NCBI GenBank assembly: GCA_035079385.1
Contig: JAVHKY010000030.1
Span: 4,379,001 to 4,443,000 of the forward strand
Reading direction: 5' to 3'
DNA from: Aspidiotus rigidus
Lineage: Eukaryota > Arthropoda > Insecta > Hemiptera > Diaspididae
DNA: 64,000 bases
Part shown: piece after piece, positions 26,030 to 37,418 of the stretch
How positions within the stretch are numbered: position 1 is the first letter of the stretch
Layout: every line of letters starts with the position of its first letter
Notes under the pieces: model-generated
Seen by the model: only the letters and a program-made list of their open reading frames with translations
Told to the model about the DNA's origin: nothing
The model's database searches: none
Position numbers and translations under genes: made by a program

Positions 26030-26404
26030 CAATGTGATTGCAAAATTGGTTCTCTCGTGGTCATTTTTTATCATGACTACTATTTAGATATAGGTTGGAC
26101 TAACTTTTTTGATTACAACTCACAACATTTAATTTGAAGATGAAAAATTGAATCAAAATATGCGAGTTGTAACCCAAATAATGAATTGATTATAATCGAT
26201 TCACTTTTAGAAATAACCGTGATAACAGTCACAACCGGTTTGATCGTTTCAGAAAATGTTTTTGTGACAATTAACCAATAACCATTTTGAATTCTGTATC
26301 TGCACTGATACCAATAACTGTTGACCGTTTCAAATTACTACAGCTGCAATCCCTATAATATCCCAAACAACAATCCAGTGATGGAAAGCCAATCGTCAAT
26401 GGCT

Positions 26405-26995
26405 TAAAATTACTATTAACACTACTGAACAGCTATCCTGTTACAAAGATTCTATTACATGATTCTTAAATACTTTTCAACGCTGAACACGAATCCGTTG
26501 TCCGTTTTTTGCCAGCACGTCACAATTTTTAGTAATCACGAATAAAGTTCTCGTTTACTTGCCGCGCATCGTGGCGAAACACATCGACGATAGCAGCATC
26601 GCTATCGAAAACGTTTGTTACGTTCCGCGATAGCGCGCGGCAAGTAGACGAGAATATTTGTCATCATTACGTGAATATTTATCGTGATTACTAAAAATTG
26701 TGACGTGCAAACAAAAAACAGACAACGGATTCGTGTTCAGCGTTGAAAAGTATTTAAGAATCATGTAATAGAATCTTTGTAACAGGATAGCTGTTCAGTA
26801 GTGTAATTGGAAAAGTTTTTCCGTGATAGACACAACAATTACAGTTGAATAAAAACGGCTTTGCTATCACTTATATGGTTTATTATTACAGTGACGTTTC
26901 GCTACCAGATGCTACCGATGGTAGCGAAACGTCACTGTAATAATAAACCATATAAGTGATAGCAAAGCCGTTTTTATTCAACTAAAATTACTATT
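26405..26995. mobile_element. double snap-back insertion with 13-bp target duplication
   Basis: TAAAATTACTATT occurs at 26405-26417 and again at 26983-26995, bracketing a 565-bp insertion. The insertion contains two inverted-repeat structures. The first is a foldback at 26419-26804 that starts acactactgaacagc and ends in its inverse. The second is a near-perfect hairpin with 65-base arms (26843-26907 and 26919-26983) and an 11-base loop, whose apex contains gacgtttcgctacc and its inverse. The CGAAACGTC word at the apex is shared with Penelope-like elements. A variable-length duplication also fits target-primed insertion of such an element. Confidence 0.75.
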
Positions 26996-27667
26996 GGCTG
27001 AGACCTCACAGTAACACTGGCTTTAAGCTTTGGCTTAGGCTTTTTTGGTTTTCATTAACTGCTTAGTCAGTGCGTTCAGCTGCTCAGAATTTGTTAAATT
27101 TAGTTGACAAGAAACAAGGTCCAAGGGGACCTGGGAGTAGAGATTGGACTACGTTCTTTTTTGTAATCGATACTCGATATGATATCATGTTATGCTAAGA
27201 TAGTTTGGAGTCGAAAAGGCCTAACACATCCGATTTACGATCGCTGATTACATTGGACGTCACAGCCAAAAGCCAAAGCAGCCGGCAGCGTGAAGTCACG
27301 GAAAAAAATTTGAAAAATCAAAAATGACAAAACTGAAAACTCACAACAAATATCACCACCACCATGAGATTGAAGAAAAAATATTAAAAAATTAAAAAAA
27401 CAGTGAAACTGTAGAAAAGCTTTAAATCATTGATTAAGCAGCCATTGGGATTGGCTATTAAATTAGCTATTGGCTTAATGAGAGCTCGTAAAATCATATC
27501 TACTGCTGCTGCTTGGGTGCTTAAGCCATTATTAATATTTTCTTTCCATTTGTGTTGTCCAAAAGATACAGTTTGCCTGATCATTAATTTGGATGTTGAT
27601 TCAACTTTTTACTGAAGATCAGGACACAAACCGTTTCCAGCCTGCTACAGGCTGCTTGTTGTTCTGT
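26996..27667. other. no gene recognised
   Basis: Nothing supported beyond a poly-A-rich tract around 27300-27400. Confidence 0.4.
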
Positions 27668-28145
27668 CTTTAGGCCACGGTATAAGATGAAGAGGTAATG
27701 ACACAACGCTAAAATCGTGTCCGCAGTTTTGAAGTTGTACGTACAAACTTCCGCTAGGTTTGCAGCGAACACTCGGGCTGTTTCCCTGTTCCTTCCAGAC
27801 CCCACCTGCGCCGAGACGTTACCGTTGGTACCCTAGTATTGATGAAATTTCCAAGGATTATAAAAAATCCAAGAATTTACTTAGAAGGATGATTCTTTCA
27901 AAATTTTATAGAGTAGATTAAATGGTATTTTTATGCCAAATATGAAATGCATCGGCTGATTCCTAATCCTGCAATAAATTTTTGAAAGTAGCGGCGTTCC
28001 CATAAGACTCTGTACATTACCCATCACTTTCATCACGAGCGCTGCGCTTGGAATGTTCAGAACTACTTCAAAATCACGGACAGCGTTTACCACAGTCGGA
28101 ATACGTTCGTGTCACTACCTCTTCATCTTATACCGTGCTTTAGGC
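27668..28145. mobile_element. MITE with 8-bp target duplication
   Basis: CTTTAGGC is duplicated at 27668-27675 and 28138-28145. The 462-bp element between (27676-28137) begins CACGGTATAAGATGAAGAGG and ends in its imperfect inverse, with terminal repeats of about 30 bases. The 8-bp duplication fits hAT-, P- or Merlin-type transposases. Internal ORFs show no transposase, so it is non-autonomous. Confidence 0.85.
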
Positions 28146-28388
28146 TTTGCAATTGTTGCTCTCCAATATCACTTTGATCACCTGTTTGTATACTGCGTAG
28201 GTACTATTTTTTGTCCATTCATATTAAGCATAACAAAATAATATATAGTCAACGCTCCTAATGAGAGCATCTACCTTCAAAATATTTCATTTCTTTTCTG
28301 ACCTTCAAAGTGCTAGTGAATAATTAAATGAGTTGAATTAATAAGTGTTTTTCTGAAAGAAGACTTGGACTATTTTTGTTTTATTTAC
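28146..28388. other. no gene recognised
   Basis: Short AT-rich spacer between the MITE and the AT-rich coding island. Confidence 0.4.
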
Positions 28389-28510
28389 TCAAAGATGATT
28401 CAAATCATTTTCTTTTTGTATCATTACTTTTAACTCGTCAATATTATATTTCAAATGACTTATGTCATCACCTCTCTTTTCAAAATCATCTTCGGATTCA
28501 TTAAAATTTT
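28389..28510 (-). pseudogene. virus-like ORF remnant
   Basis: About 38 codons, acidic and Lys/Asn-rich (DDFEKRGDDISHL...ENDLNHL), end at the TGA at 28389-28391. Composition and AT-rich codons match the other island ORFs at 28962-29240 and 29732-30862 and differ from ordinary sequence around them. No family is recognised. Confidence 0.35.
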
Positions 28511-28961
28511 TTTATAAAAAGTGTTGACTTTTTCCTAGAAATTTTTTTGAATTTGTCTTGTTATATCAATATCTATTTTTCAATATATTTAAAAGTACAA
28601 TAATCATTGAAAATATTTCCACTCTTATATTTTAATACAATATTTTTATTTGTTTCAATGTTATAGTCATAGTTGTCTGTATTCTCATTTTCTTCTCTTA
28701 TCTTGAAGAACTATGTGAATTAATACCATTTTTTTCTTTCTTTGAGGTAATACATATTTTTAATTATTTTTCTTTTTTTAAATGAAAAAATGGAATAAAT
28801 CAACTAATTAGAATTGATGATTTCAAAAGAATAAATAGAACTAATAACTTAGAATAGAATAGAATAGAATGGAATACCTAGAATAAATTAAGTACATAAA
28901 TAGACTGGAATAAATAGAAAACAAATTTTTATTTTGAAAAGATGAAAAATAATATGTGTAA

Positions 28962-29240
28962 ATATTAGAAAAAAAAGTTGAAAAATTTGGAGACAAATAT
29001 TATGAGGATATTAATATCTCTAAAGATAAGTTTATTCAAATGCAGAAGGAACTTGATGAAAAACAGAAGATTATTGATGAAAATATGGAAAATAATAAAA
29101 AAGGAAGATCTGCAATTTTAAGGGAAAACATTTCTATAGAAAGAAGTGATATTGTTAGTGAATCTAGTTGATAATATGGGAAAAATTTTTAGATAAGACA
29201 AAAGATGAACAATATTATGTGGTAGACCGAGAAGAGCTAA
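28962..29240 (+). pseudogene. virus-like coiled-coil ORF remnant
   Basis: A frame without an obvious start codes for a Lys/Glu/Asp/Asn-rich helix (words EKFGDKYYEDI and QKELDEKQKIIDEN) ending at the TGA near 29170. A shifted frame continues with WEKFLDKTKDEQYYVVDREE to about 29249. The AT-rich codon use and charged helix are typical of genes in large insect DNA viruses or virus-like transposons. A frameshift separates the halves, so it is broken. I do not recognise the family. Confidence 0.4.
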
Positions 29241-29731
29241 GGAAATTATAAAAGAAGTAAAAGTAAAAAGTAAGCTATTTCTGAGAAATAATGACCTGTT
29301 GAATAACTTCTTATTTTTGTGTTATCACTTTTACAATAAATAATGAGTAAAAATAATATTTGGAAAAGTTGCAGCTAATTGTATTGCAGAATTTACTCAA
29401 AATTAAGGACTTTTTTTTTATTTATTTCAGTTAACGAACTTTTAGCTGCTCAAAGGACTATTTGCTCGAATTTTACAAGATTGTAGATTTAATTACTCAT
29501 GTTTGAATTTAAAGTAAAGTAAAAATGGGCTATATTAATTGAGAAATAATTAAGTTGATTCTATTTTGAACATATTTTAAACTGTTCATTAGGTCTACCT
29601 CCTCTACATTAAAATTTAATTGCTTAGAAGGTTTCATGTCGGTTTTGAGAAGGTTTTCATATCTTGAAAGGTATTGTGTTCGTTTTAAAAAGGTTTCATA
29701 TTCTTAATAAATTTCTACATAAATAAGGCGA

Positions 29732-30862
29732 ATGAATTCGTCCAAATCAATATTAGATGTTTCAGCCATTGAAGCTGGAGAAATTCATCTGTGCAAAAAA
29801 TGTAAGATGAATTTTTTTTTGAAAAAAAACGACAAATTTGGGTAAAATCAATCTAATATATAAAGCAGAAAGTTTGTCCGTCTGTCGTCCTGTCCGTTTA
29901 TAACTCGAGAACTACTGGGCCGATCGCTTTCAAACTTTCAGGATATATTGTCCTCATCCCAGAGCAGCACATGGACTCATAAAAATAAAAATTTGACGGG
30001 GAGGTGCTGAGTAATTTTAAAAAAGGGCGAAAACAATGACTTTTTTCAATATAAAAAAACGTGGTGGTGTAGCTTGCCATGTACGTTAGACCTACGCGCG
30101 TTGAGTGGCGCAGTTTCGAGAATTGAATTATTGTGATAACTCGAGTATAACTCATTTTTATGAAAAATTGAAGAGAACAAAAATTGTAGCCCCTGTAATT
30201 TCCTTTCGAATGAGCCCGGTTCCAGATTTTTAGGAGGAAATTTTGTGACTACAGTATTCGCTGTACTTCCATACTAAGCAAGTTATTTTATTCACAGTTT
30301 TAAAAACACCTACATAAAGGATTTTACATCCGGTATCTCATACAAGAACCAATGTCTAGACACGGTGCGCACTGCGTATGGGCTAGCGGAAATTACCCTT
30401 TTTTTTACCTGTTGTCCGTGTGTTTTCTTAGGGACTGGCAAAATGTCAATGGATTTGTCTGTATTCTGCTGCGATGAATACAGGCTTCACGCGTTAAGTC
30501 AGCTCTCAAGTGAATTAGTGTGTAAAAAATTTAATTTGGTGATTTTATTTTTGTGCGACTCGGAACTTTGATATATTTTTATAAGTACAGTCGCAGTTTT
30601 TGGTGTCTATTTTCTTATTTTTGACCTGAATAGTTGTAAATTTTGCAAAACTCTTTCCACTGTTTCTTTTTTAAAAATTCATCTGAATTCCAAGATACCT
30701 ACAAAACACACATACCTACAAGATACAGATACCTATAAAACACAGATATCTACTCAACACACAGCTAGCGGTCAGGCGCGCCGGAGGCGCGACGCCAACC
30801 GCTAGTATTGGTATAAAGAATGTAAAAATTCATTAATGAAAAAACATCGGACTGTGGAGTGA
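29732..30862 (+). pseudogene. zinc-motif ORF split by a Helitron
   Basis: The ATG at 29732 opens a frame that runs 40 codons to 29851, where the Helitron begins. The same frame resumes at 30806 and runs 19 codons to the TGA at 30860-30862, so removal of the Helitron leaves one continuous frame. One in-frame TAA (codon 38) lies just before the insertion point. The joined frame has a CxxC pair (CKKC) before the insertion and a YKEC...KKHR segment after it. This spacing is like the zinc-ribbon of phage- and virus-type HNH/endonuclease VII proteins, but that family call is weak. It belongs to the AT-rich island that starts near 28389. Confidence 0.5.
29852..30805 (+). mobile_element. non-autonomous Helitron, 954 bp
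   Basis: The element begins TCTAATATATAAAGCAGAAAG-like sequence at 29852 and ends CTAG at 30802-30805. It sits between host A (29851) and T (30806), as Helitrons require. The 3' end has a strong subterminal hairpin: CTAGCGGT and ACCGCTAG as outer arms and CGCGCC-GGA-GGCGCG as the inner stem. Near the 5' end is the phrase tttgtccgtctgtc followed by aactcgagaactactgggcc, a pattern common in insect Helitrons. No Rep/helicase ORF is present. The host ORF at 29732-30862 confirms both ends. Confidence 0.9.
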
Positions 30863-33152
30863 TTATCCATTCAGGCCCCACAGCGCTAGTTTTGTTCTAT
30901 CAGCAAGTTTACGTTATCAGTTTGGCTTAAATTGAATTTAAGTCTTTTCAGCTGTATTTACATAAAATTGAAAAATTATGTATTATATACCATCCTTATG
31001 AAAGATGTTGTTTTATAATGGTCAGGAATTTTTATTGTCAAATTTTGATAGAAATATGGTTGACGACTAGAGAGTTTGTTCATTATTCCAAATTTGTAGT
31101 CCAATGCTGCAAACTTTCTTTTTTTCCATATAGTACTCAGGCACAAGTGCACCCGGACAATTACCAGCGCTGAATAGCTTGCTGAAATAAGGAATGCGGA
31201 TCTATTTTTCTTTTTTACGCTTTACAAATAAGTTTCTTGTTGATTTTTTTATTGGTATTCTGTTTCTTGTGATTATTCTCCGCTGTGTGGTTGATAGTTT
31301 AGGTGTTTATTCTTTTTTTTTGGAAGCTCCAGACGTGAGAGTAAATCATATAGTGAGGAAAGAATAACCATCTATTGTATAAGAATTGGCGAGGACTTCG
31401 GCGTTTGCTGACTTCAAAAAAGAATGATGGTTAGCTCACTCTCGCTGATACTTTGTCGAAGCTTTGCATTTAATTTCAAAAAATTGAAGTAATTAATAAT
31501 ATGAGCATTATTTCTGCAGTTGAGCAATCGATCACCTTTTTGTCTGGGCTTAAAATTATTAAATTCTTTAACTTGATTTTTTGGCCTGAACTCTTGGTTG
31601 CAGGGAATTAGCTTTATTAGTATGGATTTTACAACCTGATTGACCTTCTTTGCTATTGATTCAATTTTCATGTGACGTGGACAAATCTATCACAAGATTG
31701 GTTATGATAATTTTATTCGCGAAAGGGGAGGGCGAATTGGAGCCCCTTCCGTGGAAGATGTTGTTTCTTCCTCTTCTTCCTTGCTGGGTTAAGTTTACTA
31801 CCTTTTCAGTAATATGGTCATTTTAACCGGAAGTGCTCTCTTCAATTATCATTCAATATATTTTGTAAAGTTTATTTGTTCTTAATTTTACAGTTGGCTT
31901 ATCTCTTCTGTTTTTTCCCTTTTATAAAATTTTCGGGTATTTTCGTTGGAAAAATTTCGATTATTCTATATTATGATGACCGTAACATCAAAAACCGTAT
32001 TGAAACAACTTCCAGTAACATTTCAAGCGCTATCCAAGACTGGAATATACCTTGTGAGATACAAAGACTTTGGCCTTTGAAATACGAAACTGTAAACACA
32101 AGCATGCAGCTCAAAATTCTACGTTTTTAACCTTACAGTGACCTGACTCATGCCTATTTTCTTTGAATAGGTTCAGAGTGAGCGTAATTAAAATATTATT
32201 TTAGATCAGCGATACCGCAAACGGTAAATCCTCGTCATTCATATTACAAGGGACGTTTTTCTTTATTGTTGTTAAAACACACTTCGCGTAATAACTATGC
32301 TTAATATTTGCACCCCCAACTGCGTCTTCTTTTGCCAACATTTTCTGTGTGCGAAATGAAGCACGTCCAGAATTACCCGCATCAATCTCCAATAGACAAC
32401 ACGTATACACTAATTTGGCCGAATGAATTATTATAAAACCGGAGGATTTTTTTTCTCCTCCTCGCCGACTCTCCCACTCTTTTCAGAACTATTTCAAAAG
32501 TCGTCGGTATTCGCATTGTTTTCGCACAACCGCGTCAGAGTGAAAATCTGTCCGTCAACTATTAACTAGAAGCAAGGATGCGCTATGTTGAACAGAATGA
32601 TTTCTGTTTAATAGATGGATTAAATGGATGAGTTAACATTAGTTTTAGAAAGAGCATAATCGGGCTCACCCTTTACTCTTGCGCGCGACTACGCGGCGTA
32701 TTTACAGGAGGATGCGAGAGAAGTATTACTCGGTAGACGTAGTGGATGCTCTCTCTCTCTCTCTCACTCTATCGTTTTCGTGTTGTCTATTCATCATTAT
32801 CACTCCCTATTAGCTGTGTAGTATCCAAAAGCCATCGCCGTTTTAACGTAGGGTCTTCGCGTATCTTGTACCAGTATTTATGTATGGCACAAATAAAGTA
32901 CTTCACCATCTGTCCAAGTTAAGCATCCTTTAAACAACATCATCGTACTAACCCTTCATCGAATTGGAATTAAGTATTTATGTACATTCTTTAATCAGTC
33001 TATAACTGGTAATGTACACAATGATGTGGAGTGGTAGTTTTGCTACTAAATCATTTTATACTCTTTTCAACCCGCAATAAAATTACAAGTTGATGTTTAC
33101 TGTGCATTTTATTGGTGGTTATTATGATACCATGTTCGTTCATTGTACAGCA
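30863..33152. other. no gene clearly recognised
   Basis: A - strand ORF at 31414-31671 (85 codons, Lys/Asn-rich, starting with an amphipathic helix) could be a fragment of a mobile-element protein but I cannot assign it. The remainder is non-coding, with a short TC run near 32750. Confidence 0.35.
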
Positions 33153-33461
33153 TCAGTGCTGTGAAAGAGGTAATTTTTCTGGTGTGGTCTTTTGTCTGGC
33201 TAGGTACCAAATCCAATGCCGATGTTTGTAATTCTTGACCACAATTCTGACCTCACGTAGCGCACCTGGCCGTATTTCGTACACAAGTTTAATATCGGCG
33301 AAAGCATTATTCTCTGGATAATCTTGATTATCTTCAACTGGAAAACACTTCAAAAAATTTTTGATGAAATCTAATTGGGACCACACTAAGCCATTTTTCG
33401 CGAATAGATTTCCGAGCAGCTGAGTCGCAGACTTTTGATGATTTAGAGGTGGGTGATTCAA
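33153..33461 (-). CDS. unrecognised 102-codon ORF
   Basis: The frame reads with balanced, protein-like composition (words VWSQLDFIKNFLKCFPV and GALREVRIVVKNYKHRHW) and ends at a stop at 33153. It lies directly beside the 3' tail of the Jockey element, so it may be a fragment of a host exon or another mobile element. No domain is recognised. Confidence 0.25.
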   Translation of the reverse strand: MNHPPLNHQKSATQLLGNLFAKNGLVWSQLDFIKNFLKCFPVEDNQDYPENNAFADIKLVYEIRPGALREVRIVVKNYKHRHWIWYLARQKTTPEKLPLSQH

Positions 33462-33529
33462 ACCTCGTCAGTGGTGGAGCCAAAAATATTAGTATACCTG
33501 TTTTCAACTTTCCTGCTTCCAACTTTTTC

Positions 33530-34717
33530 TAATTTATTTTATTTATTTATTTTAACGAGCCTCGACTACACCTTGGGTCATTTGCTCGGCCGTTAGATTA
33601 CATCAGTGCACTGAATTACATTAAAGAAAACGACTTGAAAATATGGAAACAGTTTAGGTAGTTGAGTTAAGTATATACGTTATGTTGATAAGTAATTTGA
33701 GTTATATATGTGTTCGTAAAACTGAGTTGAGCGTAAGTATGTAAGAGTTGCTGTTATGTTTTTGGAGTTGTTGCTTAAAGCTTAACTGATTGGTGAAGGG
33801 ATTTTGAGGGTAAACCTGATAGACTGTAGTGCGGGACAAAGGAAGAAATGTTCTACTGTTAGATTGTCCCTCAAACAGTGCGGACAAGAAAGTGGGGTAA
33901 GGTTTAATAAAAGATGAGAGTGAGTGAGGTGGGTATGTCTTATCCTCAGACGGGAGAGGATTACTTTTTCCCGTCTTGATTCTCTATGGGATGAGGACTA
34001 GGGGATCGGTTGATTAACTTAATTTGTTTTCGGTGAGATCTTCCCATAAATTGAACCAATGTTTCGAGATTTTAGCTGTGTAGTAAATTTTCAAATCTTG
34101 GGCGGGTGATGGTATAGGGTCTGTTATTTTAGAGAAAGATGTAGCTTTTTAAGCAGCTTTGTCAACAGCATCGTGAGGTGGAAAATTGATGTGTCCCGGT
34201 ATCCAGATGAAATTGAGGTGAGACTCTATTGAATCGATAGTGAGAAGAAATAGGTGAATTCGTTGTATCAAAGGATTTGTGGAGAACGGATTTGAAAGAG
34301 CTTGAAGAGATGATAGAGAATCGGTTAAGAGATTATAGTTGTTTTGAGGTTGAAATTGACCGATGTGAGATACACAGGCTAGAACGGCCTTTAATTCAGC
34401 TGAATAAACTGAAGCGGAATTTCATATTCGCTGGGCTTTATTTTTTCGTTGATGGAGTGTGCGTATGCTGATTTGTTATTATTTTTTGACCCGTCCGTTA
34501 CACACAGAATGTGATGAGGGAATTTGTCCATTATTTGTGTGATATATTTTTTGATGATTTCGTAATTGTTTGTTTTGGGAATGTCTGTCAGGTCTAGGCG
34601 AGTTCGGTTGTGGGAAAGTCCAAGGAGGAGTAGTTGAAAATATTGGTATTAGAGAGTTTATTTTAATTTTGTGGTTGAGGCCACTTTCTAGCCTTTGGAT
34701 TCCGCCATGGCCAAACA
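33530..34717 (-). mobile_element. Jockey-type retrotransposon, RNase H and 3' end
   Basis: On the - strand, shifting frames encode an RNase H domain. VTDGSK starts it near 34500, followed by FSAELKAVLA-like sequence, DSLSSLQAL near 34330 and IWIPGHINF near 34200. A zinc-knuckle-like CPHC...LTVEHFFLCP (near 33850) comes next. The 3' end is an AAATA-rich tail at 33530-33560. Several frameshifts and stops show it is dead. It is the 3' part of the same element whose reverse transcriptase lies at 35425-35592, 42413-42705 and 43846-44060. Confidence 0.8.
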
Positions 34718-35410
34718 TTGTCTTGAGAAGGAGCATGATTTCAACAAGGTATCAGGGAAAATTATATACCGATGCTCAAAAGGCAATTTGATGAATCGAG
34801 TCGAGGAAACCGAAACAATATCAGCTATTAAAGATCATGGTAGTAGTAAGGTGCTCAACGATATTGACGCTACCTTTCTCACGCCCATCATACGATTCAT
34901 CCTTAACCATGACGCATCAGCCGCTGCATGTTAAAGCTTGGACGTTGTTCGAGGCGTCGTGTTGATTGAAGTTGGCTAATCTATTTTTTAGTTGTATACT
35001 TATTCTCACCAGATGATGGTCGTCCCGCTACGTCCGAAACCGGTCGTGAATGATAATTAGTCTCGACATCCTCTCCCCCCCTTTTTTTGATAGTAAATTC
35101 GTTTGATTGTTTTAAAATTTTTAACCGTGACTCCAATATATTTTTCAATTGAAGTCTTTCATTTTAACTTTTTTATAACTTTTTCTTTCTAAAGATTTTG
35201 ATTCCATTATTTTGTTTTTTATCTCGACCGTTTTTTGACCAAAATTTCTCGTTATTTTTTAGTGTTTCAGTTTTTGGATTTTAATAATAATTTTTTAATA
35301 ATATTTTCTTTTCGTGTTTTTTAATAATACTTATTTTCTTTTCGCGTATTTTATGAGTTTCAATATATAGTGATTTCGAGACTATCCTTGTTTTTGTTAC
35401 GTGCCTATGT
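34718..35410 (+). mobile_element. Penelope-like element, 3' fragment
   Basis: The frame at 34695-34934 encodes the tail that follows the GIY-YIG nuclease in Penelope-like elements: AKHCLEKEHDFNKVSGKIIY, then CSKGNLMNRVEE and LNDIDATFLTPI. Next comes a segment at 35011-35045 with AGATGATGG and CGAAACCGGTC, like the hammerhead-related terminal sequence known from these elements, and an AT-rich 3' region to about 35410. It lies inside the Jockey copy and has probably replaced about 300 bp of it. Confidence 0.7.
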
Positions 35411-35424
35411 GCCATCCAACCCTC

Positions 35425-35592
35425 AATTATATAATGGCTCGTACCTTTGAGGATTCAATCTTATTTAGTGATAGCGTTGTTTGGTTAGCTAAATTGTAAA
35501 TCTGTGATCCAGAGTCGAGCTGAGAACGAACTAAGCTTTTATACAATTGAAGAAGCAGTTTTAGGTTGCATCCTATTTTGGGGTGGGATAGA
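35425..35592 (-). mobile_element. Jockey-type retrotransposon, RT C-terminal segment
   Basis: The frame encodes HPKIGCNLKLLLQLYKSLV then RSQLDSGSQIYNLANQT, the region after the reverse transcriptase core in Jockey-clade elements. It joins in frame with the segment at 42413-42705 once the 6.8-kb element and one copy of GATAGA are removed. Confidence 0.9.
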
Positions 35593-35970
35593 AGTAGATA
35601 AGATATATTCCTTCTGGCGCACTTCCTCATTTCTCTAAAACAGAGCACAATTTACTCATTTAACCTCTCTAAGAATCCTAGAAATCTCCTCAATTTTCAT
35701 CGTGAATATTTGATTGTTTTTAAGCTAAATATGAATCAATTCACCCTATTTTTCTTCCAAGCTAGTTCGAAAATTTCAGAGTTTTTGTATCAATTCTATA
35801 TCAATTTTTTATATTTTTACCATAAATATATATCTCTCATGAGAGCTACTTTCCAACTCTCCTAAAATACGAGAAATGTAAGAATTTTCCTTCTGGCGCA
35901 CTTCCTCATTTCTCTAGCGCAGAGCAAAATTTACCCATTTTTCAACCTCTCCAAAAAAACCTAGAAATCT
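35593..35970 (+). repeat. left terminal inverted repeat
   Basis: It mirrors 42036-42412 with few differences, including one and a third copies of the 280-bp internal repeat. More diverged copies continue inward to about 37080 (marker gttcgaaaatttcagaac at about 36050, 36735 and 37030). Confidence 0.85.
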
Positions 35971-36114
35971 TCCATTTTTCACTCTGTCTATTTGGATGTT
36001 TTCGTGGTAAATAATGAATAATTTCACTCTTTTTTTTATCTCTGCTAGTTCGAAAATTTCAGAACTTTTGTATCATTTTTGTATCAATTTTTAACATATA
36101 TAAGATATTTTTTG

Positions 36115-36620
36115 TAGCGCAGTCAAGCGCAGAGACTGATTTTTGTCAATTTCTGTCATTTTTCATTCAATTTAAAAAATCCTAAGAAGAAGCGCAGAGG
36201 GCTAACTTTCAACATTTTGAGGCTATTTTTTTCGCATTTTTCATATAATTTTAAAAATCCTAAACAGAAGTGTAAGGACCTGTTTCTCTCATTGTGAGGC
36301 TAATTCTTCTCATTTTTCATTAAATTTTAAAAATCCCAAAAAAGCACAGGGGCCAATTTCTCTCATTATGAGCTATAGTGCAGTGTAGCGCAGGGGGCTA
36401 ATTTCTCTGATTTTTCATTGAATTTTAAAAATCTTACGAAGAAGTGAGGGGTGCAAGTTCTCTTATTTTGAGGCTAATTTCTCGCATTTTCCACTCAATT
36501 TAAAAAATCGTTAAAAAAGCACAGAGGTCAATTTCTTGCATTTTTCATTCAATTTTGAAAGGCTTAAAAAGAAGCACAGTGAAGCACGGGGGTTAGTTTT
36601 CCTCATTTTTGGGTTAATTT
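36115..36620 (+). repeat. tandem repeats inside left arm
   Basis: About six imperfect copies of an 80-110 bp unit: agcgcagaggg, aatttctctcat, a TTTTTCATT-type word, aattttaaaaatcc, and then aagaagc. They have no open frames. Confidence 0.7.
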
Positions 36621-37366
36621 ATCTCATCCTTCTTTCAATTTCAACTAACCCAAGAACTGTTAAAAATCCTCCCTGAATATTTGTTGTTTCTAAAGCAAAT
36701 AATTAATCATTTTACTCTTTTTTTCATCTCTGCTAGTTCAAAAATTTCAGATGTTTTGTATCAAATTACTATCATTTTTCTCTATTTTTAACTCTAAAAA
36801 ATTATTGTAGGTGAACCTCCTACGAAGTTATACGATTGAACTCTTTCTGCACCAACTTTCAACCATCAATATGAATTTCTAGCGCAGTTGAGCGCATTGT
36901 ACAAATTTTACCGTTTTTTCTACATTTCTGAATAACCAAAAAAAAAAAAAAAAAAAAATCCCACTCAGAATATTTCATTGTTTTCAAAGCAAAAGTAAGT
37001 CATTAATGTCATCTTATTTTTCTTCTTCATTTGTTCGAAAATTTCAGAACTTTTGTATCAAATTTTTATCGTTTTCCTCTTTTATTTAAATCATGAAAAA
37101 AAATCATCGCAGTTGAAGTTTGTAACACATGTATGTTTTGCATCACTGTGCCCCATATTGATGTTTTTCCTATACGGTCAAACCTGTCCTGTTGGAATGT
37201 GGTTTCGACGTAGGAAGACATCAACCATAGCTTGAATTTATTCGTCACAGAGTGTCATGATGTTACATCTTAGACGATGTAATCGCTGCTTTCACTAGGT
37301 ACCTACACAGTATTATCCGGAATTTTTGCATGCTCAGGTCTTTTCTTTGTTTCCGTGACCGCACTC

Positions 37367-37376
37367 TATTAAAAGA
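37367..37376 (+). promoter_or_regulatory. TATA-like box of the transposon-borne gene
   Basis: CTATTAAAAG lies about 45-50 bases before the ATG at 37419, a plausible core promoter distance. No experimental support. Confidence 0.3.
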
Positions 37377-37418
37377 TTTAAATTTTGTTACCTACCGTTT
37401 AAAATTATTACTGTTGTC

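Noticed and set aside
25568..26137. 189-codon + strand ORF with a poly-Phe stretch
   Set aside because: The Phe run is a T-run. A different frame in the same place (25696 onward) is more protein-like, so this frame is taken as its shadow.
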